Positions 42,454 to 50,564 of a stretch of DNA of 54,093 nt are shown piece by piece. Position 1 is the stretch's first letter. Every line of letters begins with the position of its first letter. The notes under the pieces were generated by a model, which made no database searches, was not told where the DNA came from, and saw only the letters and a list, made by a program, of their open reading frames with translations. The DNA lies in contig JBGAWK010000012.1 of the NCBI GenBank assembly GCA_044227665.1, positions 1-54,093 of the forward strand. Reading direction: 5' to 3'. The DNA is from JBGAWK01 sp044227665. Its GTDB lineage: Bacteria > Bacteroidota > Bacteroidia > Chitinophagales > JADIYW01. The translations under genes were made by a program, and so were the position numbers.

Positions 42454-43347
42454 ATGAGAAAGATTTGGATAGTAATATGTATATGTTTAGGAAGTGTACT
42501 ATATGCACAAACGAGCAAGCCCAAAGTCCATGAAGTAGAAGTGGGCGAAAGCTTATATTCTATAGCTAAAAAATACAAGGTAAGTGTAAAGGAGATATAC
42601 AAAATCAATCCATCAATTTCGGATAGTACGATAATACCCGGGCAGTTGATAAAAATTCCTGTAACTACAGCCATTACTCCTTCAAAAACACCTTCTAATA
42701 ATCCTGCTGTAAAATCTTCAATTCCTGTAAAAACCACGCCAACCACGCCTGTGAAGACGGTGCCTGCAACGAATACTGCCAAGTCTGTATATCACGAAGT
42801 AGAACAAGACCAGACGCTCTACTCTATAGCAAGAAAATATTCTGTGTCTGTAGAAGACTTGCAGAAATGGAATAGCCTCAAAGATGTAAATATTAAGCCA
42901 GGTACTAAATTGATTATTAGTCCAAACGGTCCGCTGAAATACGTAGAAGGAGAAAAGGAAGTAAAAACATTAAATCCCTCCCCCAAGCCTGTAAAAACAA
43001 TAATTACTTATAATGATGTGCAAGATATGTATTACCAAAATTATTTGGATGCAAAATCTACAGGCAGAGATGATGTAATTGAAAGAGGTACTGCTGCTAA
43101 ATTACAGACAGAAAATGCCATGATGGGTAATAACTACTTTGCGTTGCACAAAACAGCTACTATTGGATCCATTATTAAGGTAAAAAATCTAGTAAATAAT
43201 AAATATTGCTTTGTAAAGGTGATAGGCAAATTGCCTGAAACTGGTGAAAATGAAAATATACTAATGCGAATTTCTGGTGCTGCCCAGAAAGATTTAGGCA
43301 TCAACCTAGACAAATCCTATGTAGAACTACTATACTATCCGCTATAA
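42454..43347 (+). CDS. LysM protein with C-terminal RlpA-like double-psi beta-barrel
   Basis: The product is 297 residues with a signal peptide (MRKIWIVICICLGSVLYAQ). Two LysM domains are visible (about 25-68 with GESLYSIAKKYKVSVKEI, and 112-156 with DQTLYSIARKYSVSVEDL), separated by a Pro/Thr-rich linker. The C-terminal part (about 225-297, ALHKTATIGSIIKVKNL and ISGAAQKDLGI) fits the RlpA-like double-psi beta-barrel. LysM binds peptidoglycan, and related RlpA proteins are lytic transglycosylases or septal binding proteins. The catalytic Asp of RlpA is not obvious, so it may only bind. It is divergent from kdsB with about 125 bases between. Confidence 0.85.
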   Translation: MRKIWIVICICLGSVLYAQTSKPKVHEVEVGESLYSIAKKYKVSVKEIYKINPSISDSTIIPGQLIKIPVTTAITPSKTPSNNPAVKSSIPVKTTPTTPVKTVPATNTAKSVYHEVEQDQTLYSIARKYSVSVEDLQKWNSLKDVNIKPGTKLIISPNGPLKYVEGEKEVKTLNPSPKPVKTIITYNDVQDMYYQNYLDAKSTGRDDVIERGTAAKLQTENAMMGNNYFALHKTATIGSIIKVKNLVNNKYCFVKVIGKLPETGENENILMRISGAAQKDLGINLDKSYVELLYYPL

Positions 43348-43544
43348 ATGTAGCGTATCTAATGTGAGCTCGGGATGAGAATTATAAAAGATGCAACATT
43401 TTAGGCTTTATTGTATAATTAACTGATAATAAATGATATAGATAAATATAATTCAAAATAAAATTATAGTACTCATAATCACTTATATATAGAAGCAGCA
43501 ACCACAGCTGACCAAATAAAATGAGACAACATAGATGATAAAAT

Positions 43545-44045
43545 ATGGATAACCATACATCAATAAAAGAAGCAACTTGGAGTCAATTAGGAGCGAGTCT
43601 TGACATGCTTGAAAATGCAATTATAATGTGTCCTGACGAACATTGGGACACAGCATTAAATTTTTGGTATATTTCTTACCATTGCATTTTTTGGACTGAC
43701 TATTACTTGACGACTGACCCCAACAAATTTGAACCACCGACACCGTATACTTTTTCAGAGTTTGATCCAATAGGAAAAAAGCCGGACAGAACTTACACAA
43801 AAACGGAATTGCTTTTATACTTAGGACATTGTAGCCAAAAAGCAAAACAACTAATTGCTGGACTAACGGTTGACAAATTAAGCAACCGCTGGGTTAACGA
43901 CTACAAAAATTACTCGTTGCTTGAGATTTTATTCTACAACATCAGACATATTCAGCATCATTCTGCTCAGTTAAACTTGTTACTTAGACAAACCATCAAC
44001 AACGCACCGACGTGGGTAAGTCAAGCAAGAAAACTGGGGGACTGA
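43545..44045 (+). CDS. DinB/YfiT-like metalloprotein
   Basis: The 166-residue protein fits the DinB-like four-helix family. Candidate metal-binding histidines are in WYISYHCIFWTDYYL (about H46) and NIRHIQHHSAQLNLLL (H133, H136, H137). Family members are thiol-dependent transferases or of unknown function, and many lie in mobile gene pools. The gene is richer in G+C and uses codons unlike its neighbours. About 200 bases before and 306 bases after contain no gene, and the latter holds strong inverted repeats. This points to a horizontally acquired single-gene insert. Confidence 0.8.
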   Translation: MDNHTSIKEATWSQLGASLDMLENAIIMCPDEHWDTALNFWYISYHCIFWTDYYLTTDPNKFEPPTPYTFSEFDPIGKKPDRTYTKTELLLYLGHCSQKAKQLIAGLTVDKLSNRWVNDYKNYSLLEILFYNIRHIQHHSAQLNLLLRQTINNAPTWVSQARKLGD

Positions 44046-44351
44046 AAGAAGAGGCTCGTATTTCTACACTTCAAAAAATCATTGAACCCAGCTTTGGTGG
44101 ACGACTGGAACTTAATATAAAAATGTAAACTGACGGATTTGAACGGAGGAAGAAAAACCGCCTAGGAGTTTTGTGTCAGTCCGTCAGACGTGCTAAATCT
44201 GAGCTTTGTGCTTCTGTTCAAGATAAACATTATGGGAACACTGGCGTACGCCGTCTTCCCATAATCCATCCCTAATATATTACTTTCTATAAAGCAAATC
44301 CATTTGATTGCTTCTTACTTCCTGATGTTGCGTAATCCAAACTTACGTTAG
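44046..44351. other. Structured gap after the DinB-like gene
   Basis: This 306-base stretch has no credible gene. It contains an 8-bp inverted repeat (CTGACGGA at 44130-44137 with TCCGTCAG at 44180-44187) and a long hairpin (44229-44265). Base composition resembles the DinB-like gene rather than the helicase gene. Confidence 0.5.
44229..44265. repeat. 37-nt hairpin with perfect 10-bp stem
   Basis: ATTATGGGAA (44229-44238) pairs with TTCCCATAAT (44256-44265). The loop contains a self-complementary GGCGTACGCC (44243-44252), giving a long cruciform. There is no T run on either side, so it is not a standard terminator even though it lies between converging genes. Confidence 0.8.
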
Positions 44352-45953
44352 TTAATTTCTTTCGCGAGCTTTCTCTATAAGAGGCTTATTATGCTCGGCC
44401 TTAGCTTTTCTCTTGAATACTTCTAAGATAATGTCTGCAGTCTCCCCATTCGTGGTGAAAAATGAAAAGTTATCCATAATTCGGATATCATCTATCATCC
44501 TTCCGGATACATCCGCTTCTTTAGAGATTAAATCTAGAATGATTCTAGGATTGTAGCTGTCCTTTCGTCCTTTGCCCAAAAATAAACGAACTTTAGAATT
44601 ATTTCTTCCGCCCTTTTTGTCTCTGAATTTCTCTTCAGATATTTGAATCTGTTTGTACGTTGTAGGGTTGAGATCATCTTTTACAAAATGCTTGATAAGG
44701 GATGCTATAGTAACAATAGGATCATTGTCTGCCATCACTTCTAAAGCGAAGGTCATGTACTCCTCATAATGTTCTGTGTTTACTATAGTCTCAATCTCTT
44801 CTTTAAGCCTTTGCTTCTTGATTTTTACCATCTCAAAAGCATCTGGTAATTTGAACTTTTGGATGGTGGCTTTACTTATCTTCTGTATAAAAGATAGTTT
44901 TCTTCTTTCTGAACTATCAATGATGGCAATAGACTTTCCGGATTTTCCTGCTCTACCAGTTCTACCTATTCTATGTACATAAGATTCGGGATCTTGGGGT
45001 AAGCTATAGTTAATCACATGGGTAAGATCTTGAATATCTATGCCACGTGCCGCTACGTCCGTAGCTACTAGTACACCATATTTGTTGGACTTAAATTGCT
45101 TTACGACTTTCTCTCTGAGATTTTGTGCTATGTCACCATGTAGGGCATCGGCATAGTAAGCCTTATCATTGAGGTGATTAGCGATTTCTATCACTTCTGC
45201 CTTGGTATTACAGAATATGATGCCATAAAAGTCTTCTTCTACGTCCAGTATTCTGCACAGAGCATCAAATCTATCTCTGGAAGGTACTTCCAGTACATAT
45301 TGGTCTATAGTATCAGTAGTAAGCTCTTGTTTTTTTACGGCGACATGATCGTATTTGCCCATATACCTTTTGGCAAGCGATAGAATCCTGTCTGGCATCG
45401 TAGCCGAGAATAGAAGCATTTTTCTATCCTTATTACATTGATTGATGATTAGTTCTACATCGTCTAGGAAACCCATGTTCAGCATCTCATCTGCTTCATC
45501 GAGCACTACATAGCGAACTGCATCTAAGATCAGCTTCTTTCTTTCTATAAGATCTATTACCCTGCCCGGTGTACCTACAACTATATGTGTACCTTTTTCG
45601 AGTTCACGCATCTGCGAACTTATAGGGGCTCCACCATATACCGTAGTAATCCATATTCTTCTTTCGCCTTTGAAACTCTTAATTTCTTCTGCCACCTGCA
45701 AGGCAAGCTCTCTAGTAGGTGTGAGTACCAATGCTTGTACACCTCGTATCGAAGGGTCAAATTTATCCAAAATTGGCAAGCCGAATGCAGCTGTCTTTCC
45801 GGTTCCTGTCTGAGCCTGCCCTATAATGTCTTTATCCCCATTGAGGAGCAAAGGTATAGTGAAAGCTTGTATGGGTGTAGGAGTTTGGTATCCTTTCTTC
45901 TCGAGAGCCTCTATAATAGTTTCACTCAATCCCAACGCTCTAAATTCATTCAT
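44352..45953 (-). CDS. DEAD-box RNA helicase with DbpA-like RNA-binding domain
   Basis: With start ATG 45953 (MNEFRALGLSETIIEALEKK) the product is 533 residues. It has the Q motif (GYQTPTPIQ), AQTGTGKTAAFG, PTRELA, DEADEML, FSATMP, TDVAARGID and YVHRIGRTGR. The tail (about 450-520, VRLFLGKGRKDSYNPRIILDLI) is a DbpA/CsdA-type RNA-binding domain, suggesting a role in ribosome assembly or RNA unwinding at low temperature. An in-frame ATG eleven codons upstream (45986) is rejected because a perfect -7 box (45974-45981) lies between them. It is transcribed leftwards, converging with the DinB-like gene. Confidence 0.95.
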   Translation of the reverse strand: MNEFRALGLSETIIEALEKKGYQTPTPIQAFTIPLLLNGDKDIIGQAQTGTGKTAAFGLPILDKFDPSIRGVQALVLTPTRELALQVAEEIKSFKGERRIWITTVYGGAPISSQMRELEKGTHIVVGTPGRVIDLIERKKLILDAVRYVVLDEADEMLNMGFLDDVELIINQCNKDRKMLLFSATMPDRILSLAKRYMGKYDHVAVKKQELTTDTIDQYVLEVPSRDRFDALCRILDVEEDFYGIIFCNTKAEVIEIANHLNDKAYYADALHGDIAQNLREKVVKQFKSNKYGVLVATDVAARGIDIQDLTHVINYSLPQDPESYVHRIGRTGRAGKSGKSIAIIDSSERRKLSFIQKISKATIQKFKLPDAFEMVKIKKQRLKEEIETIVNTEHYEEYMTFALEVMADNDPIVTIASLIKHFVKDDLNPTTYKQIQISEEKFRDKKGGRNNSKVRLFLGKGRKDSYNPRIILDLISKEADVSGRMIDDIRIMDNFSFFTTNGETADIILEVFKRKAKAEHNKPLIEKARERN

Positions 45954-45973
45954 CCTAAATAATTTATTTTCTG

Positions 45974-45981
45974 CAAAGGTA
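45974..45981 (-). promoter_or_regulatory. -7 box for the DEAD-box gene
   Basis: TACCTTTG on the minus strand, exact consensus, 20 bases before ATG 45953. Its position decides the start codon. Confidence 0.55.
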
Positions 45982-46033
45982 GCCATAATACCCGCATCAT
46001 TACATTAACAAATTGTACTTTGAAAATCTCCAG

Positions 46034-47146
46034 CTATTGTATAGACTTAGAGAGTGTCTCTATGCTGAATTCCTCTCCGCCTATATCCAATACTGTATTG
46101 CCTTCGTTGAGATATACCACTCTAGGTGGTGATGGGGTCTTGCCTAGTATTCTAAAAAAAGTACCTATATCTACAACAGTATAAGGGTAAGACGCTCCTG
46201 CATATTTGAAGAAAGCATCTATCTCTTTCTGTAGGTCTTCGCCTTTGGAATTGTTCTCACTCCAAAAAATAATGCGAACCTTTGGAAGCGATTTTTTCTT
46301 TGATAATTCGGTAAGGGCTTTGCACGCATCCATACAGTGGTCACACATCGTATTGAACACACACATTATAGTTTTCCCTTCATCTACATTGGTAATTTTA
46401 CCATCACTAAATTGTGTATATCGTGCAAATTCGGATACGGCTCTTTTGATAGTAGGTGTCGAAAGCGTAGATTTTTTTACAGAGTCTTTTAATGATGCTT
46501 TAGGCATAGGGGTATTTCCTTTGCTCGGAAGGCTTGCAATAGTATCGTTATCTGTGCCAGGCGTAGAATTTTTTATAGGCGTAGCCTCTGAGGTTATGGC
46601 TTGTGATTCTGGCAAGGTATAGGTAAGAGTGGTGTCCACAGGGTCGCAACAGCAACTCATCTTATATTTCATCAAAATAAATGCAATAATGGCAGCAAGT
46701 ATCAGAAAATGATAGCGATGCTTGCTGTCAGGTTTGGCTTTAGCTTTTACATATATGAAGATGATAATAATGATGCTGATGACATTTTTTATTATAGCTT
46801 CTAAGGGACTCATAGGGATTAGCTGCCCCATGCAGCCACAGTTGCCGGAATTCCCAAATTGGGCAATCTGTAAGCCTAGGTGTGCAATAAAAGCAAGGAG
46901 CAAGCCAATAGTTGCTGGGATGATAAATTTTTTAAAAAAATGATTGTGCAAAAAGCTTATACCCAAATACAATTCAAAAGCAATGATACCTCTAGCAAAT
47001 ATGGGTGCTATACACCAATTGGCAAATCCTAGATCTACTAATTGCTTTTCAAAGGCTTCTACTGGATATAATTTTGATATGGCTGATACAATAAATAATC
47101 CTGCAATGACAATACGCAATATCCAATGTAATAGTTTTGAATTCAT
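46034..47146 (-). CDS. MauE/DoxX-like membrane protein fused to a thioredoxin-like domain
   Basis: The product is 370 residues. The first part (about 1-160) is a four- to five-helix DoxX/MauE-like membrane unit with CGCMGQLIP, the conserved Cys-rich loop of methylamine-utilisation MauE relatives. A helix ending KMSCCCDPVD follows, carrying three consecutive cysteines. A Ser/Thr/Lys-rich linker (about 180-245) leads to a thioredoxin-like domain with the redox motif MCDHC (about 268-272) and a late TPSPPRVVYLNEGN (cis-Pro loop). MauE-type proteins are thought to hand electrons to periplasmic thiol partners, and here the partner is fused. It is likely a periplasmic redox enzyme; substrates are unknown. 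Confidence 0.8.
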   Translation of the reverse strand: MNSKLLHWILRIVIAGLFIVSAISKLYPVEAFEKQLVDLGFANWCIAPIFARGIIAFELYLGISFLHNHFFKKFIIPATIGLLLAFIAHLGLQIAQFGNSGNCGCMGQLIPMSPLEAIIKNVISIIIIIFIYVKAKAKPDSKHRYHFLILAAIIAFILMKYKMSCCCDPVDTTLTYTLPESQAITSEATPIKNSTPGTDNDTIASLPSKGNTPMPKASLKDSVKKSTLSTPTIKRAVSEFARYTQFSDGKITNVDEGKTIMCVFNTMCDHCMDACKALTELSKKKSLPKVRIIFWSENNSKGEDLQKEIDAFFKYAGASYPYTVVDIGTFFRILGKTPSPPRVVYLNEGNTVLDIGGEEFSIETLSKSIQ

Positions 47147-47296
47147 ATCTATGATTTAGAAAGTAAATGTAAATGCAATATTGGTGGGGAACAATAAAAG
47201 TATTGTTAAAGTTTTTCAAATTGTTAAAAGTGTCAATTATCTATGATAAATAATTGTCAAAAAAAATATGAATATTCGATATTTACGAATTATTAT

Positions 47297-47304
47297 TATC
47301 TTTG
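47297..47304 (+). promoter_or_regulatory. -7 box for rpsU
   Basis: TATCTTTG, exact consensus, 23 bases before ATG 47328. It lies inside a longer possible frame, so the short form of bS21 is correct. Confidence 0.55.
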
Positions 47305-47327
47305 CACCTCAAAATAGTAAGAAAGTT

Positions 47328-47519
47328 ATGCTAATCATTGATGCAAGAGAAAACGATAGTTTAGACAAAGCATTGAAAGTCTATAAAAAGAAGTACGAAA
47401 AAGCAGGTATTATCAAAGAACTACGCAACAGACAGGCGTTTACTAAAAAGTCTGTAACACGTAGGTCAGAGATACTGAAGGCTTCCTACATAGAAACTAT
47501 AAGGAAATCCGAAGATTAA
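47328..47519 (+). CDS. rpsU: 30S ribosomal protein bS21
   Basis: The product is 63 residues from ATG 47328 (MLIIDARENDSLDKALKVYKKKY), the normal length and sequence of bS21 in this phylum, followed by LRNRQAFTKKSVTRR. bS21 sits at the mRNA exit channel near the anti-Shine-Dalgarno sequence; in Bacteroidota it helps occlude that sequence. The upstream in-frame ATG at 47268 would add 20 residues not seen in the family and would precede the promoter box. No purine-rich Shine-Dalgarno element is seen in the 15 bases before the ATG. The gene ends with a strong intrinsic terminator. Confidence 0.97.
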   Translation: MLIIDARENDSLDKALKVYKKKYEKAGIIKELRNRQAFTKKSVTRRSEILKASYIETIRKSED

Positions 47520-47539
47520 TTTTATTTGGTATATATTGT

Positions 47540-47573
47540 AAAAAAGCTAAGCCACTTGTGGCTTAGCTTTTTT
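47540..47573. terminator. Intrinsic terminator after rpsU
   Basis: A 16-bp perfect stem (47540-47555 with 47558-47573) with a tiny loop; the outer part is six A paired with six T. It works in either direction by sequence, but only rpsU ends here. Confidence 0.93.
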
Positions 47574-47645
47574 CGTAATTATGCATCATTATTAAATTAT
47601 TCTTGCCTATAGAGATACTACCTCTATAGTTGGCTCAATTAAAGC

Positions 47646-47653
47646 TATTTTTG
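47646..47653 (+). promoter_or_regulatory. -7 box for yicC
   Basis: TATTTTTG, consensus match, 21 bases before the first ATG at 47675. Confidence 0.45.
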
Positions 47654-47674
47654 TAAAATATCAAAAATGTTTTT

Positions 47675-48541
47675 ATGATGATATCTATGACAGGCTTTGG
47701 CACAAGTACTTCCAAATTCAGACTTGGCTCTATGCAAATAGATATAAAGGCTGTAAATAGTAAAGGCATGGAAATCTCGTTGCGGATACCGCAATGGCTT
47801 AAAGACAAAGAACTAGAACTGCGTAAACACCTTTCAGATAGGCTTATCAGGGGGAAGGTAGAATTTTCTATCTCGGAGATAGCTGTTCACAAAGAACCCG
47901 CTATTGATTGGAATGTCCTCAAAAGTTACATCTCTCAACTGAAAATTTTTCAACAGGAGAACGATATCAAAGATGCTAATATTCTATCTGCATTATTGCA
48001 GATGCAGGATGTACAAAATAGTGTAAGCGAAACTGCCAATGACGAAGAATATAATAGTATCATACATTCCTTAGAGGAAGCCCTACGGCAATTAATACAA
48101 TTCAGGCTTACAGAAGGAAAAGCAATGGAGGACTATATCAAAGAAAGGATTTCAGCCATAGAGGTAATATATAGTAGAATCATTGAGGCAGAACCTGTGC
48201 GTACTGAGAAGGTGAAAAAGAAGCTATTATCAGGATTGCAGCATCTGATGCCAGAACTTATAGACAAAAATCGGCTGGAGCAGGAGATGATATTTTATGT
48301 AGAGAAATTAGATATACAAGAAGAACTTTCGAGGCTTAAATCCCATGTCGAATACTTCAAAGCAATAGTAGTGGATGATAAACCTGAGAAAGGAAAAAGG
48401 CTTGGATTTATAAGTCAGGAATTTTTGCGCGAAGCCAATACTATAGGGTCTAAAGCAAATGATGCTGAAATCCAACAACTTGTAGTGATGTTGAAGGACG
48501 AGATAGAAAAAATAAAAGAACAACTTAATAATGTATTGTAA
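47675..48541 (+). CDS. yicC: YicC family endoribonuclease
   Basis: The product is 288 residues (or 287 from ATG 47678). Typical family features are SMTGFGTS at the start, the YicC N-terminal domain including DIKAVNSKGMEISLRIP, and a C-terminal DUF1732 domain with EELSRLKSHVEYFK and KGKRLGFISQEFLREANTIGSKAND. E. coli YicC was shown to be an RNase acting on small RNAs. The gene shares one base (TAATG) with gmk, an arrangement conserved widely in bacteria. Confidence 0.95.
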   Translation: MMISMTGFGTSTSKFRLGSMQIDIKAVNSKGMEISLRIPQWLKDKELELRKHLSDRLIRGKVEFSISEIAVHKEPAIDWNVLKSYISQLKIFQQENDIKDANILSALLQMQDVQNSVSETANDEEYNSIIHSLEEALRQLIQFRLTEGKAMEDYIKERISAIEVIYSRIIEAEPVRTEKVKKKLLSGLQHLMPELIDKNRLEQEMIFYVEKLDIQEELSRLKSHVEYFKAIVVDDKPEKGKRLGFISQEFLREANTIGSKANDAEIQQLVVMLKDEIEKIKEQLNNVL

Positions 48542-49122
48542 TGCCTGCCCATCCTAAAGTTATTATAATTACAGGGCCATCAGGAGGTGGTAAAACTACA
48601 CTGGCAAAGTATGTGTTAGAAAAATTTCCCACCATACGACGTTCCGTATCTGCAACTACGCGCCCACCAAGAGAGGGGGAGATAGAAGGCAAAGATTACT
48701 ATTACCTAAGTAATGCCGACTTTGAAAGTAAGCTTGCAGACAAAAAATTCTTGGAGTGGGAGCAGGTATATGAAGATATATTCTATGGAAGCCTTATCAG
48801 TGAAGTAGAAAGATTACAGACTAGTGGATATACCGTATTATTTGTATTAGATGTCATGGGTGCTATTAGAGTCAAGGATTATTACGGCATTCATGCACTT
48901 TCGATATTTATTAAGCCACCGTCACAAGAAATATTAGAAGTAAGACTGCGAAGCAGAGGCACAGACTCTGATGCCGCTATTCACAAACGCATGGCAAAAG
49001 CTACCTGGGAAATGCAATACGAGCCGAAATTTGATGCTATTCTTATCAACGACGAAATAAATAATAGTTATAGAGCGTTAAAATTTATGATTGAAGGTTT
49101 CTTGATGATGCGGGATGAATAA
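48541..49122 (+). CDS. gmk: Guanylate kinase
   Basis: The protein is 193 residues. It has the P-loop GPSGGGKT (12-19), SVSATTRPPREGEIEGKDYYYLS (GMP-binding region) and GSLISEVERLQ. It phosphorylates GMP to GDP and is essential for guanine nucleotide metabolism. The downstream ApaG gene follows after 25 bases, so yicC-gmk-apaG may be one transcript. Confidence 0.97.
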   Translation: MPAHPKVIIITGPSGGGKTTLAKYVLEKFPTIRRSVSATTRPPREGEIEGKDYYYLSNADFESKLADKKFLEWEQVYEDIFYGSLISEVERLQTSGYTVLFVLDVMGAIRVKDYYGIHALSIFIKPPSQEILEVRLRSRGTDSDAAIHKRMAKATWEMQYEPKFDAILINDEINNSYRALKFMIEGFLMMRDE

Positions 49123-49147
49123 TTTATGATATATTTATATAACTATT

Positions 49148-49534
49148 ATGGCTATAGCTATCACTAAAGGGGTAAAAATTGCAGTAGAAACTTTCTATCA
49201 ACCACAGTATTCTGATGTGAATAACGACGAATATATGTTTGCCTATAGGATTACTATTACCAACGATAGCACCCACACACTTCAGCTCATGTCACGGCAC
49301 TGGTATATATATGAGTTGTTGCAGCCAATACGTGAGGTGATTGGCGAAGGTGTGGTAGGACAGCAGCCTATACTATATCCCGGGGAAAGTTACCAGTATA
49401 TGTCGGGATGCAGCTTGAATAGTGAAATAGGTAAAATGCGGGGCGTCTATCAAATGCGTAGGCTCAATGATGGTCATTACTTTGAAGTTACCATTCCGGA
49501 GTTTGCACTACGTACACCACAGAAGGCAAATTAA
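49148..49534 (+). CDS. apaG: ApaG domain protein
   Basis: The 128-residue product is a single ApaG domain with fibronectin-III-like fold: ITKGVKIAVETFYQPQYSDV, YRITITNDSTHTLQLMSRHWYI, GVVGQQPILYPGESYQYMSGC and MRGVYQMRRLNDGHYFEVTIPEFAL. ApaG is often linked with magnesium/cobalt resistance and Ap4A metabolism in enterobacteria; the biochemical role is not settled. It is cytoplasmic, with no signal peptide. Confidence 0.93.
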   Translation: MAIAITKGVKIAVETFYQPQYSDVNNDEYMFAYRITITNDSTHTLQLMSRHWYIYELLQPIREVIGEGVVGQQPILYPGESYQYMSGCSLNSEIGKMRGVYQMRRLNDGHYFEVTIPEFALRTPQKAN

Positions 49535-49670
49535 TAATAAGCTGTAATCACCACAATTGTATATTTCAATATACAAAATGCTGTGCTCATGGAATGTGTC
49601 TAATACATCGGTAGCATGTAATACCCTTTTGTGGATAAATACTAAGGCAAAATATTAATCGTTATTACTC

Positions 49671-49678
49671 TATATTTG
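49671..49678 (+). promoter_or_regulatory. -7 box for the DUF6089 gene
   Basis: TATATTTG, exact consensus, ten bases before ATG 49689. Confidence 0.5.
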
Positions 49679-49688
49679 TACTTGGCTT

Positions 49689-50549
49689 ATGATGAGGAGT
49701 TGTATAAGAAATATTTGTTTTGTGGCTATTGCTCTGATGTATAGCATACAATGGGTGTCGGCACAAGAGAATGAATTCGGCATAATGGGCGGTGCTGCAC
49801 AGTATTTAGGAGACCTCAACCCTAGGTTCTCTTTCAAGACTACAAGATATAACGCTTCTATGCTTTATCGCCACAATTTCAATTCGAGGATGGCATTTAA
49901 GCTCACCCTCAATTATGGGATGATAGCCGCTTCTGATAGCAAGATAAATACAAAAGACCCCTATAAATACCTAAGAAATTTAGACTTCAGCTCTCAAATT
50001 TTTGCCGTAGAAGGTACATACGAGATTAATTTCCTTCCGTATATTTTGGGAAGTAAAAAAAATAGATTCACACCCTATATGTATGCTGGGTTGGGAATGT
50101 TTTATTACAATCCTATCACTAACTACAATGGCTCGCGTATCAAGCTAGAGCAGGTAGGTACAGAAGGACAAAAAAACCAAAATATTGATGGAAAGAAAGG
50201 CTATTCCAATTATAGTGTGGCAATACCCTTTGGTGGAGGTTTTAAATTTGCATTAAATAATAACTGGAGCTTCATCGTTGACATCAGTAGCAGGCGTACA
50301 TTTATTGATTATATGGATGATGTAAGCAAGGTATATCCCGACTTCAATGACGAAGGATTTGGTTATTACGATCCTGTCACTGGTGACAATATTGCGGAAC
50401 TCATCTCTGACCGCTCCAATGAACTTACCTCCAATCCTATCGGCCGTATAAACCAGCAAAGAGGTACTAGTAAAGACAACGACAGATTTAATTTTTATTC
50501 TATAGGCATTACCTATACTATACGTACATCAAAATGTCCTACGTTTTAG
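49689..50549 (+). CDS. DUF6089 outer membrane beta-barrel protein
   Basis: The product is 286 residues with a signal peptide ending near VSAQ (about residue 25). NEFGIMGGAAQYLGDLNPRFSFK and SMLYRHNFNSRMAFKLTLNYG are typical of DUF6089 barrels, and the pattern of alternating residues with an aromatic last strand (FYSIGITYTIR) fits an outer membrane beta-barrel. Function unknown. In Bacteroidota the gene is regularly found upstream of uppS and bamA, suggesting a link to envelope assembly. The start may be ATG 49689 or the next codon. Confidence 0.85.
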   Translation: MMRSCIRNICFVAIALMYSIQWVSAQENEFGIMGGAAQYLGDLNPRFSFKTTRYNASMLYRHNFNSRMAFKLTLNYGMIAASDSKINTKDPYKYLRNLDFSSQIFAVEGTYEINFLPYILGSKKNRFTPYMYAGLGMFYYNPITNYNGSRIKLEQVGTEGQKNQNIDGKKGYSNYSVAIPFGGGFKFALNNNWSFIVDISSRRTFIDYMDDVSKVYPDFNDEGFGYYDPVTGDNIAELISDRSNELTSNPIGRINQQRGTSKDNDRFNFYSIGITYTIRTSKCPTF

Positions 50550-50557
50550 TATTTTTG
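50550..50557 (+). promoter_or_regulatory. -7 box for the uppS-bamA operon
   Basis: TATTTTTG, consensus match, seven bases before the TTG start of uppS and starting one base after the stop of DUF6089. Confidence 0.45.
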
Positions 50558-50564
50558 CACCACT

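Noticed and set aside
42324..42782. Minus-strand open frame of 152 codons over the LysM gene
   Set aside because: It is antisense to a well-supported gene, its Val/Gly/Thr-rich pattern mirrors the Pro/Thr-rich linker, and it has no domain.
44130..44265. An integron attC site after the DinB-like gene
   Set aside because: No paired RYYYAAC/GTTRRRY core sites at the ends of the fold were found, and no integrase is present.
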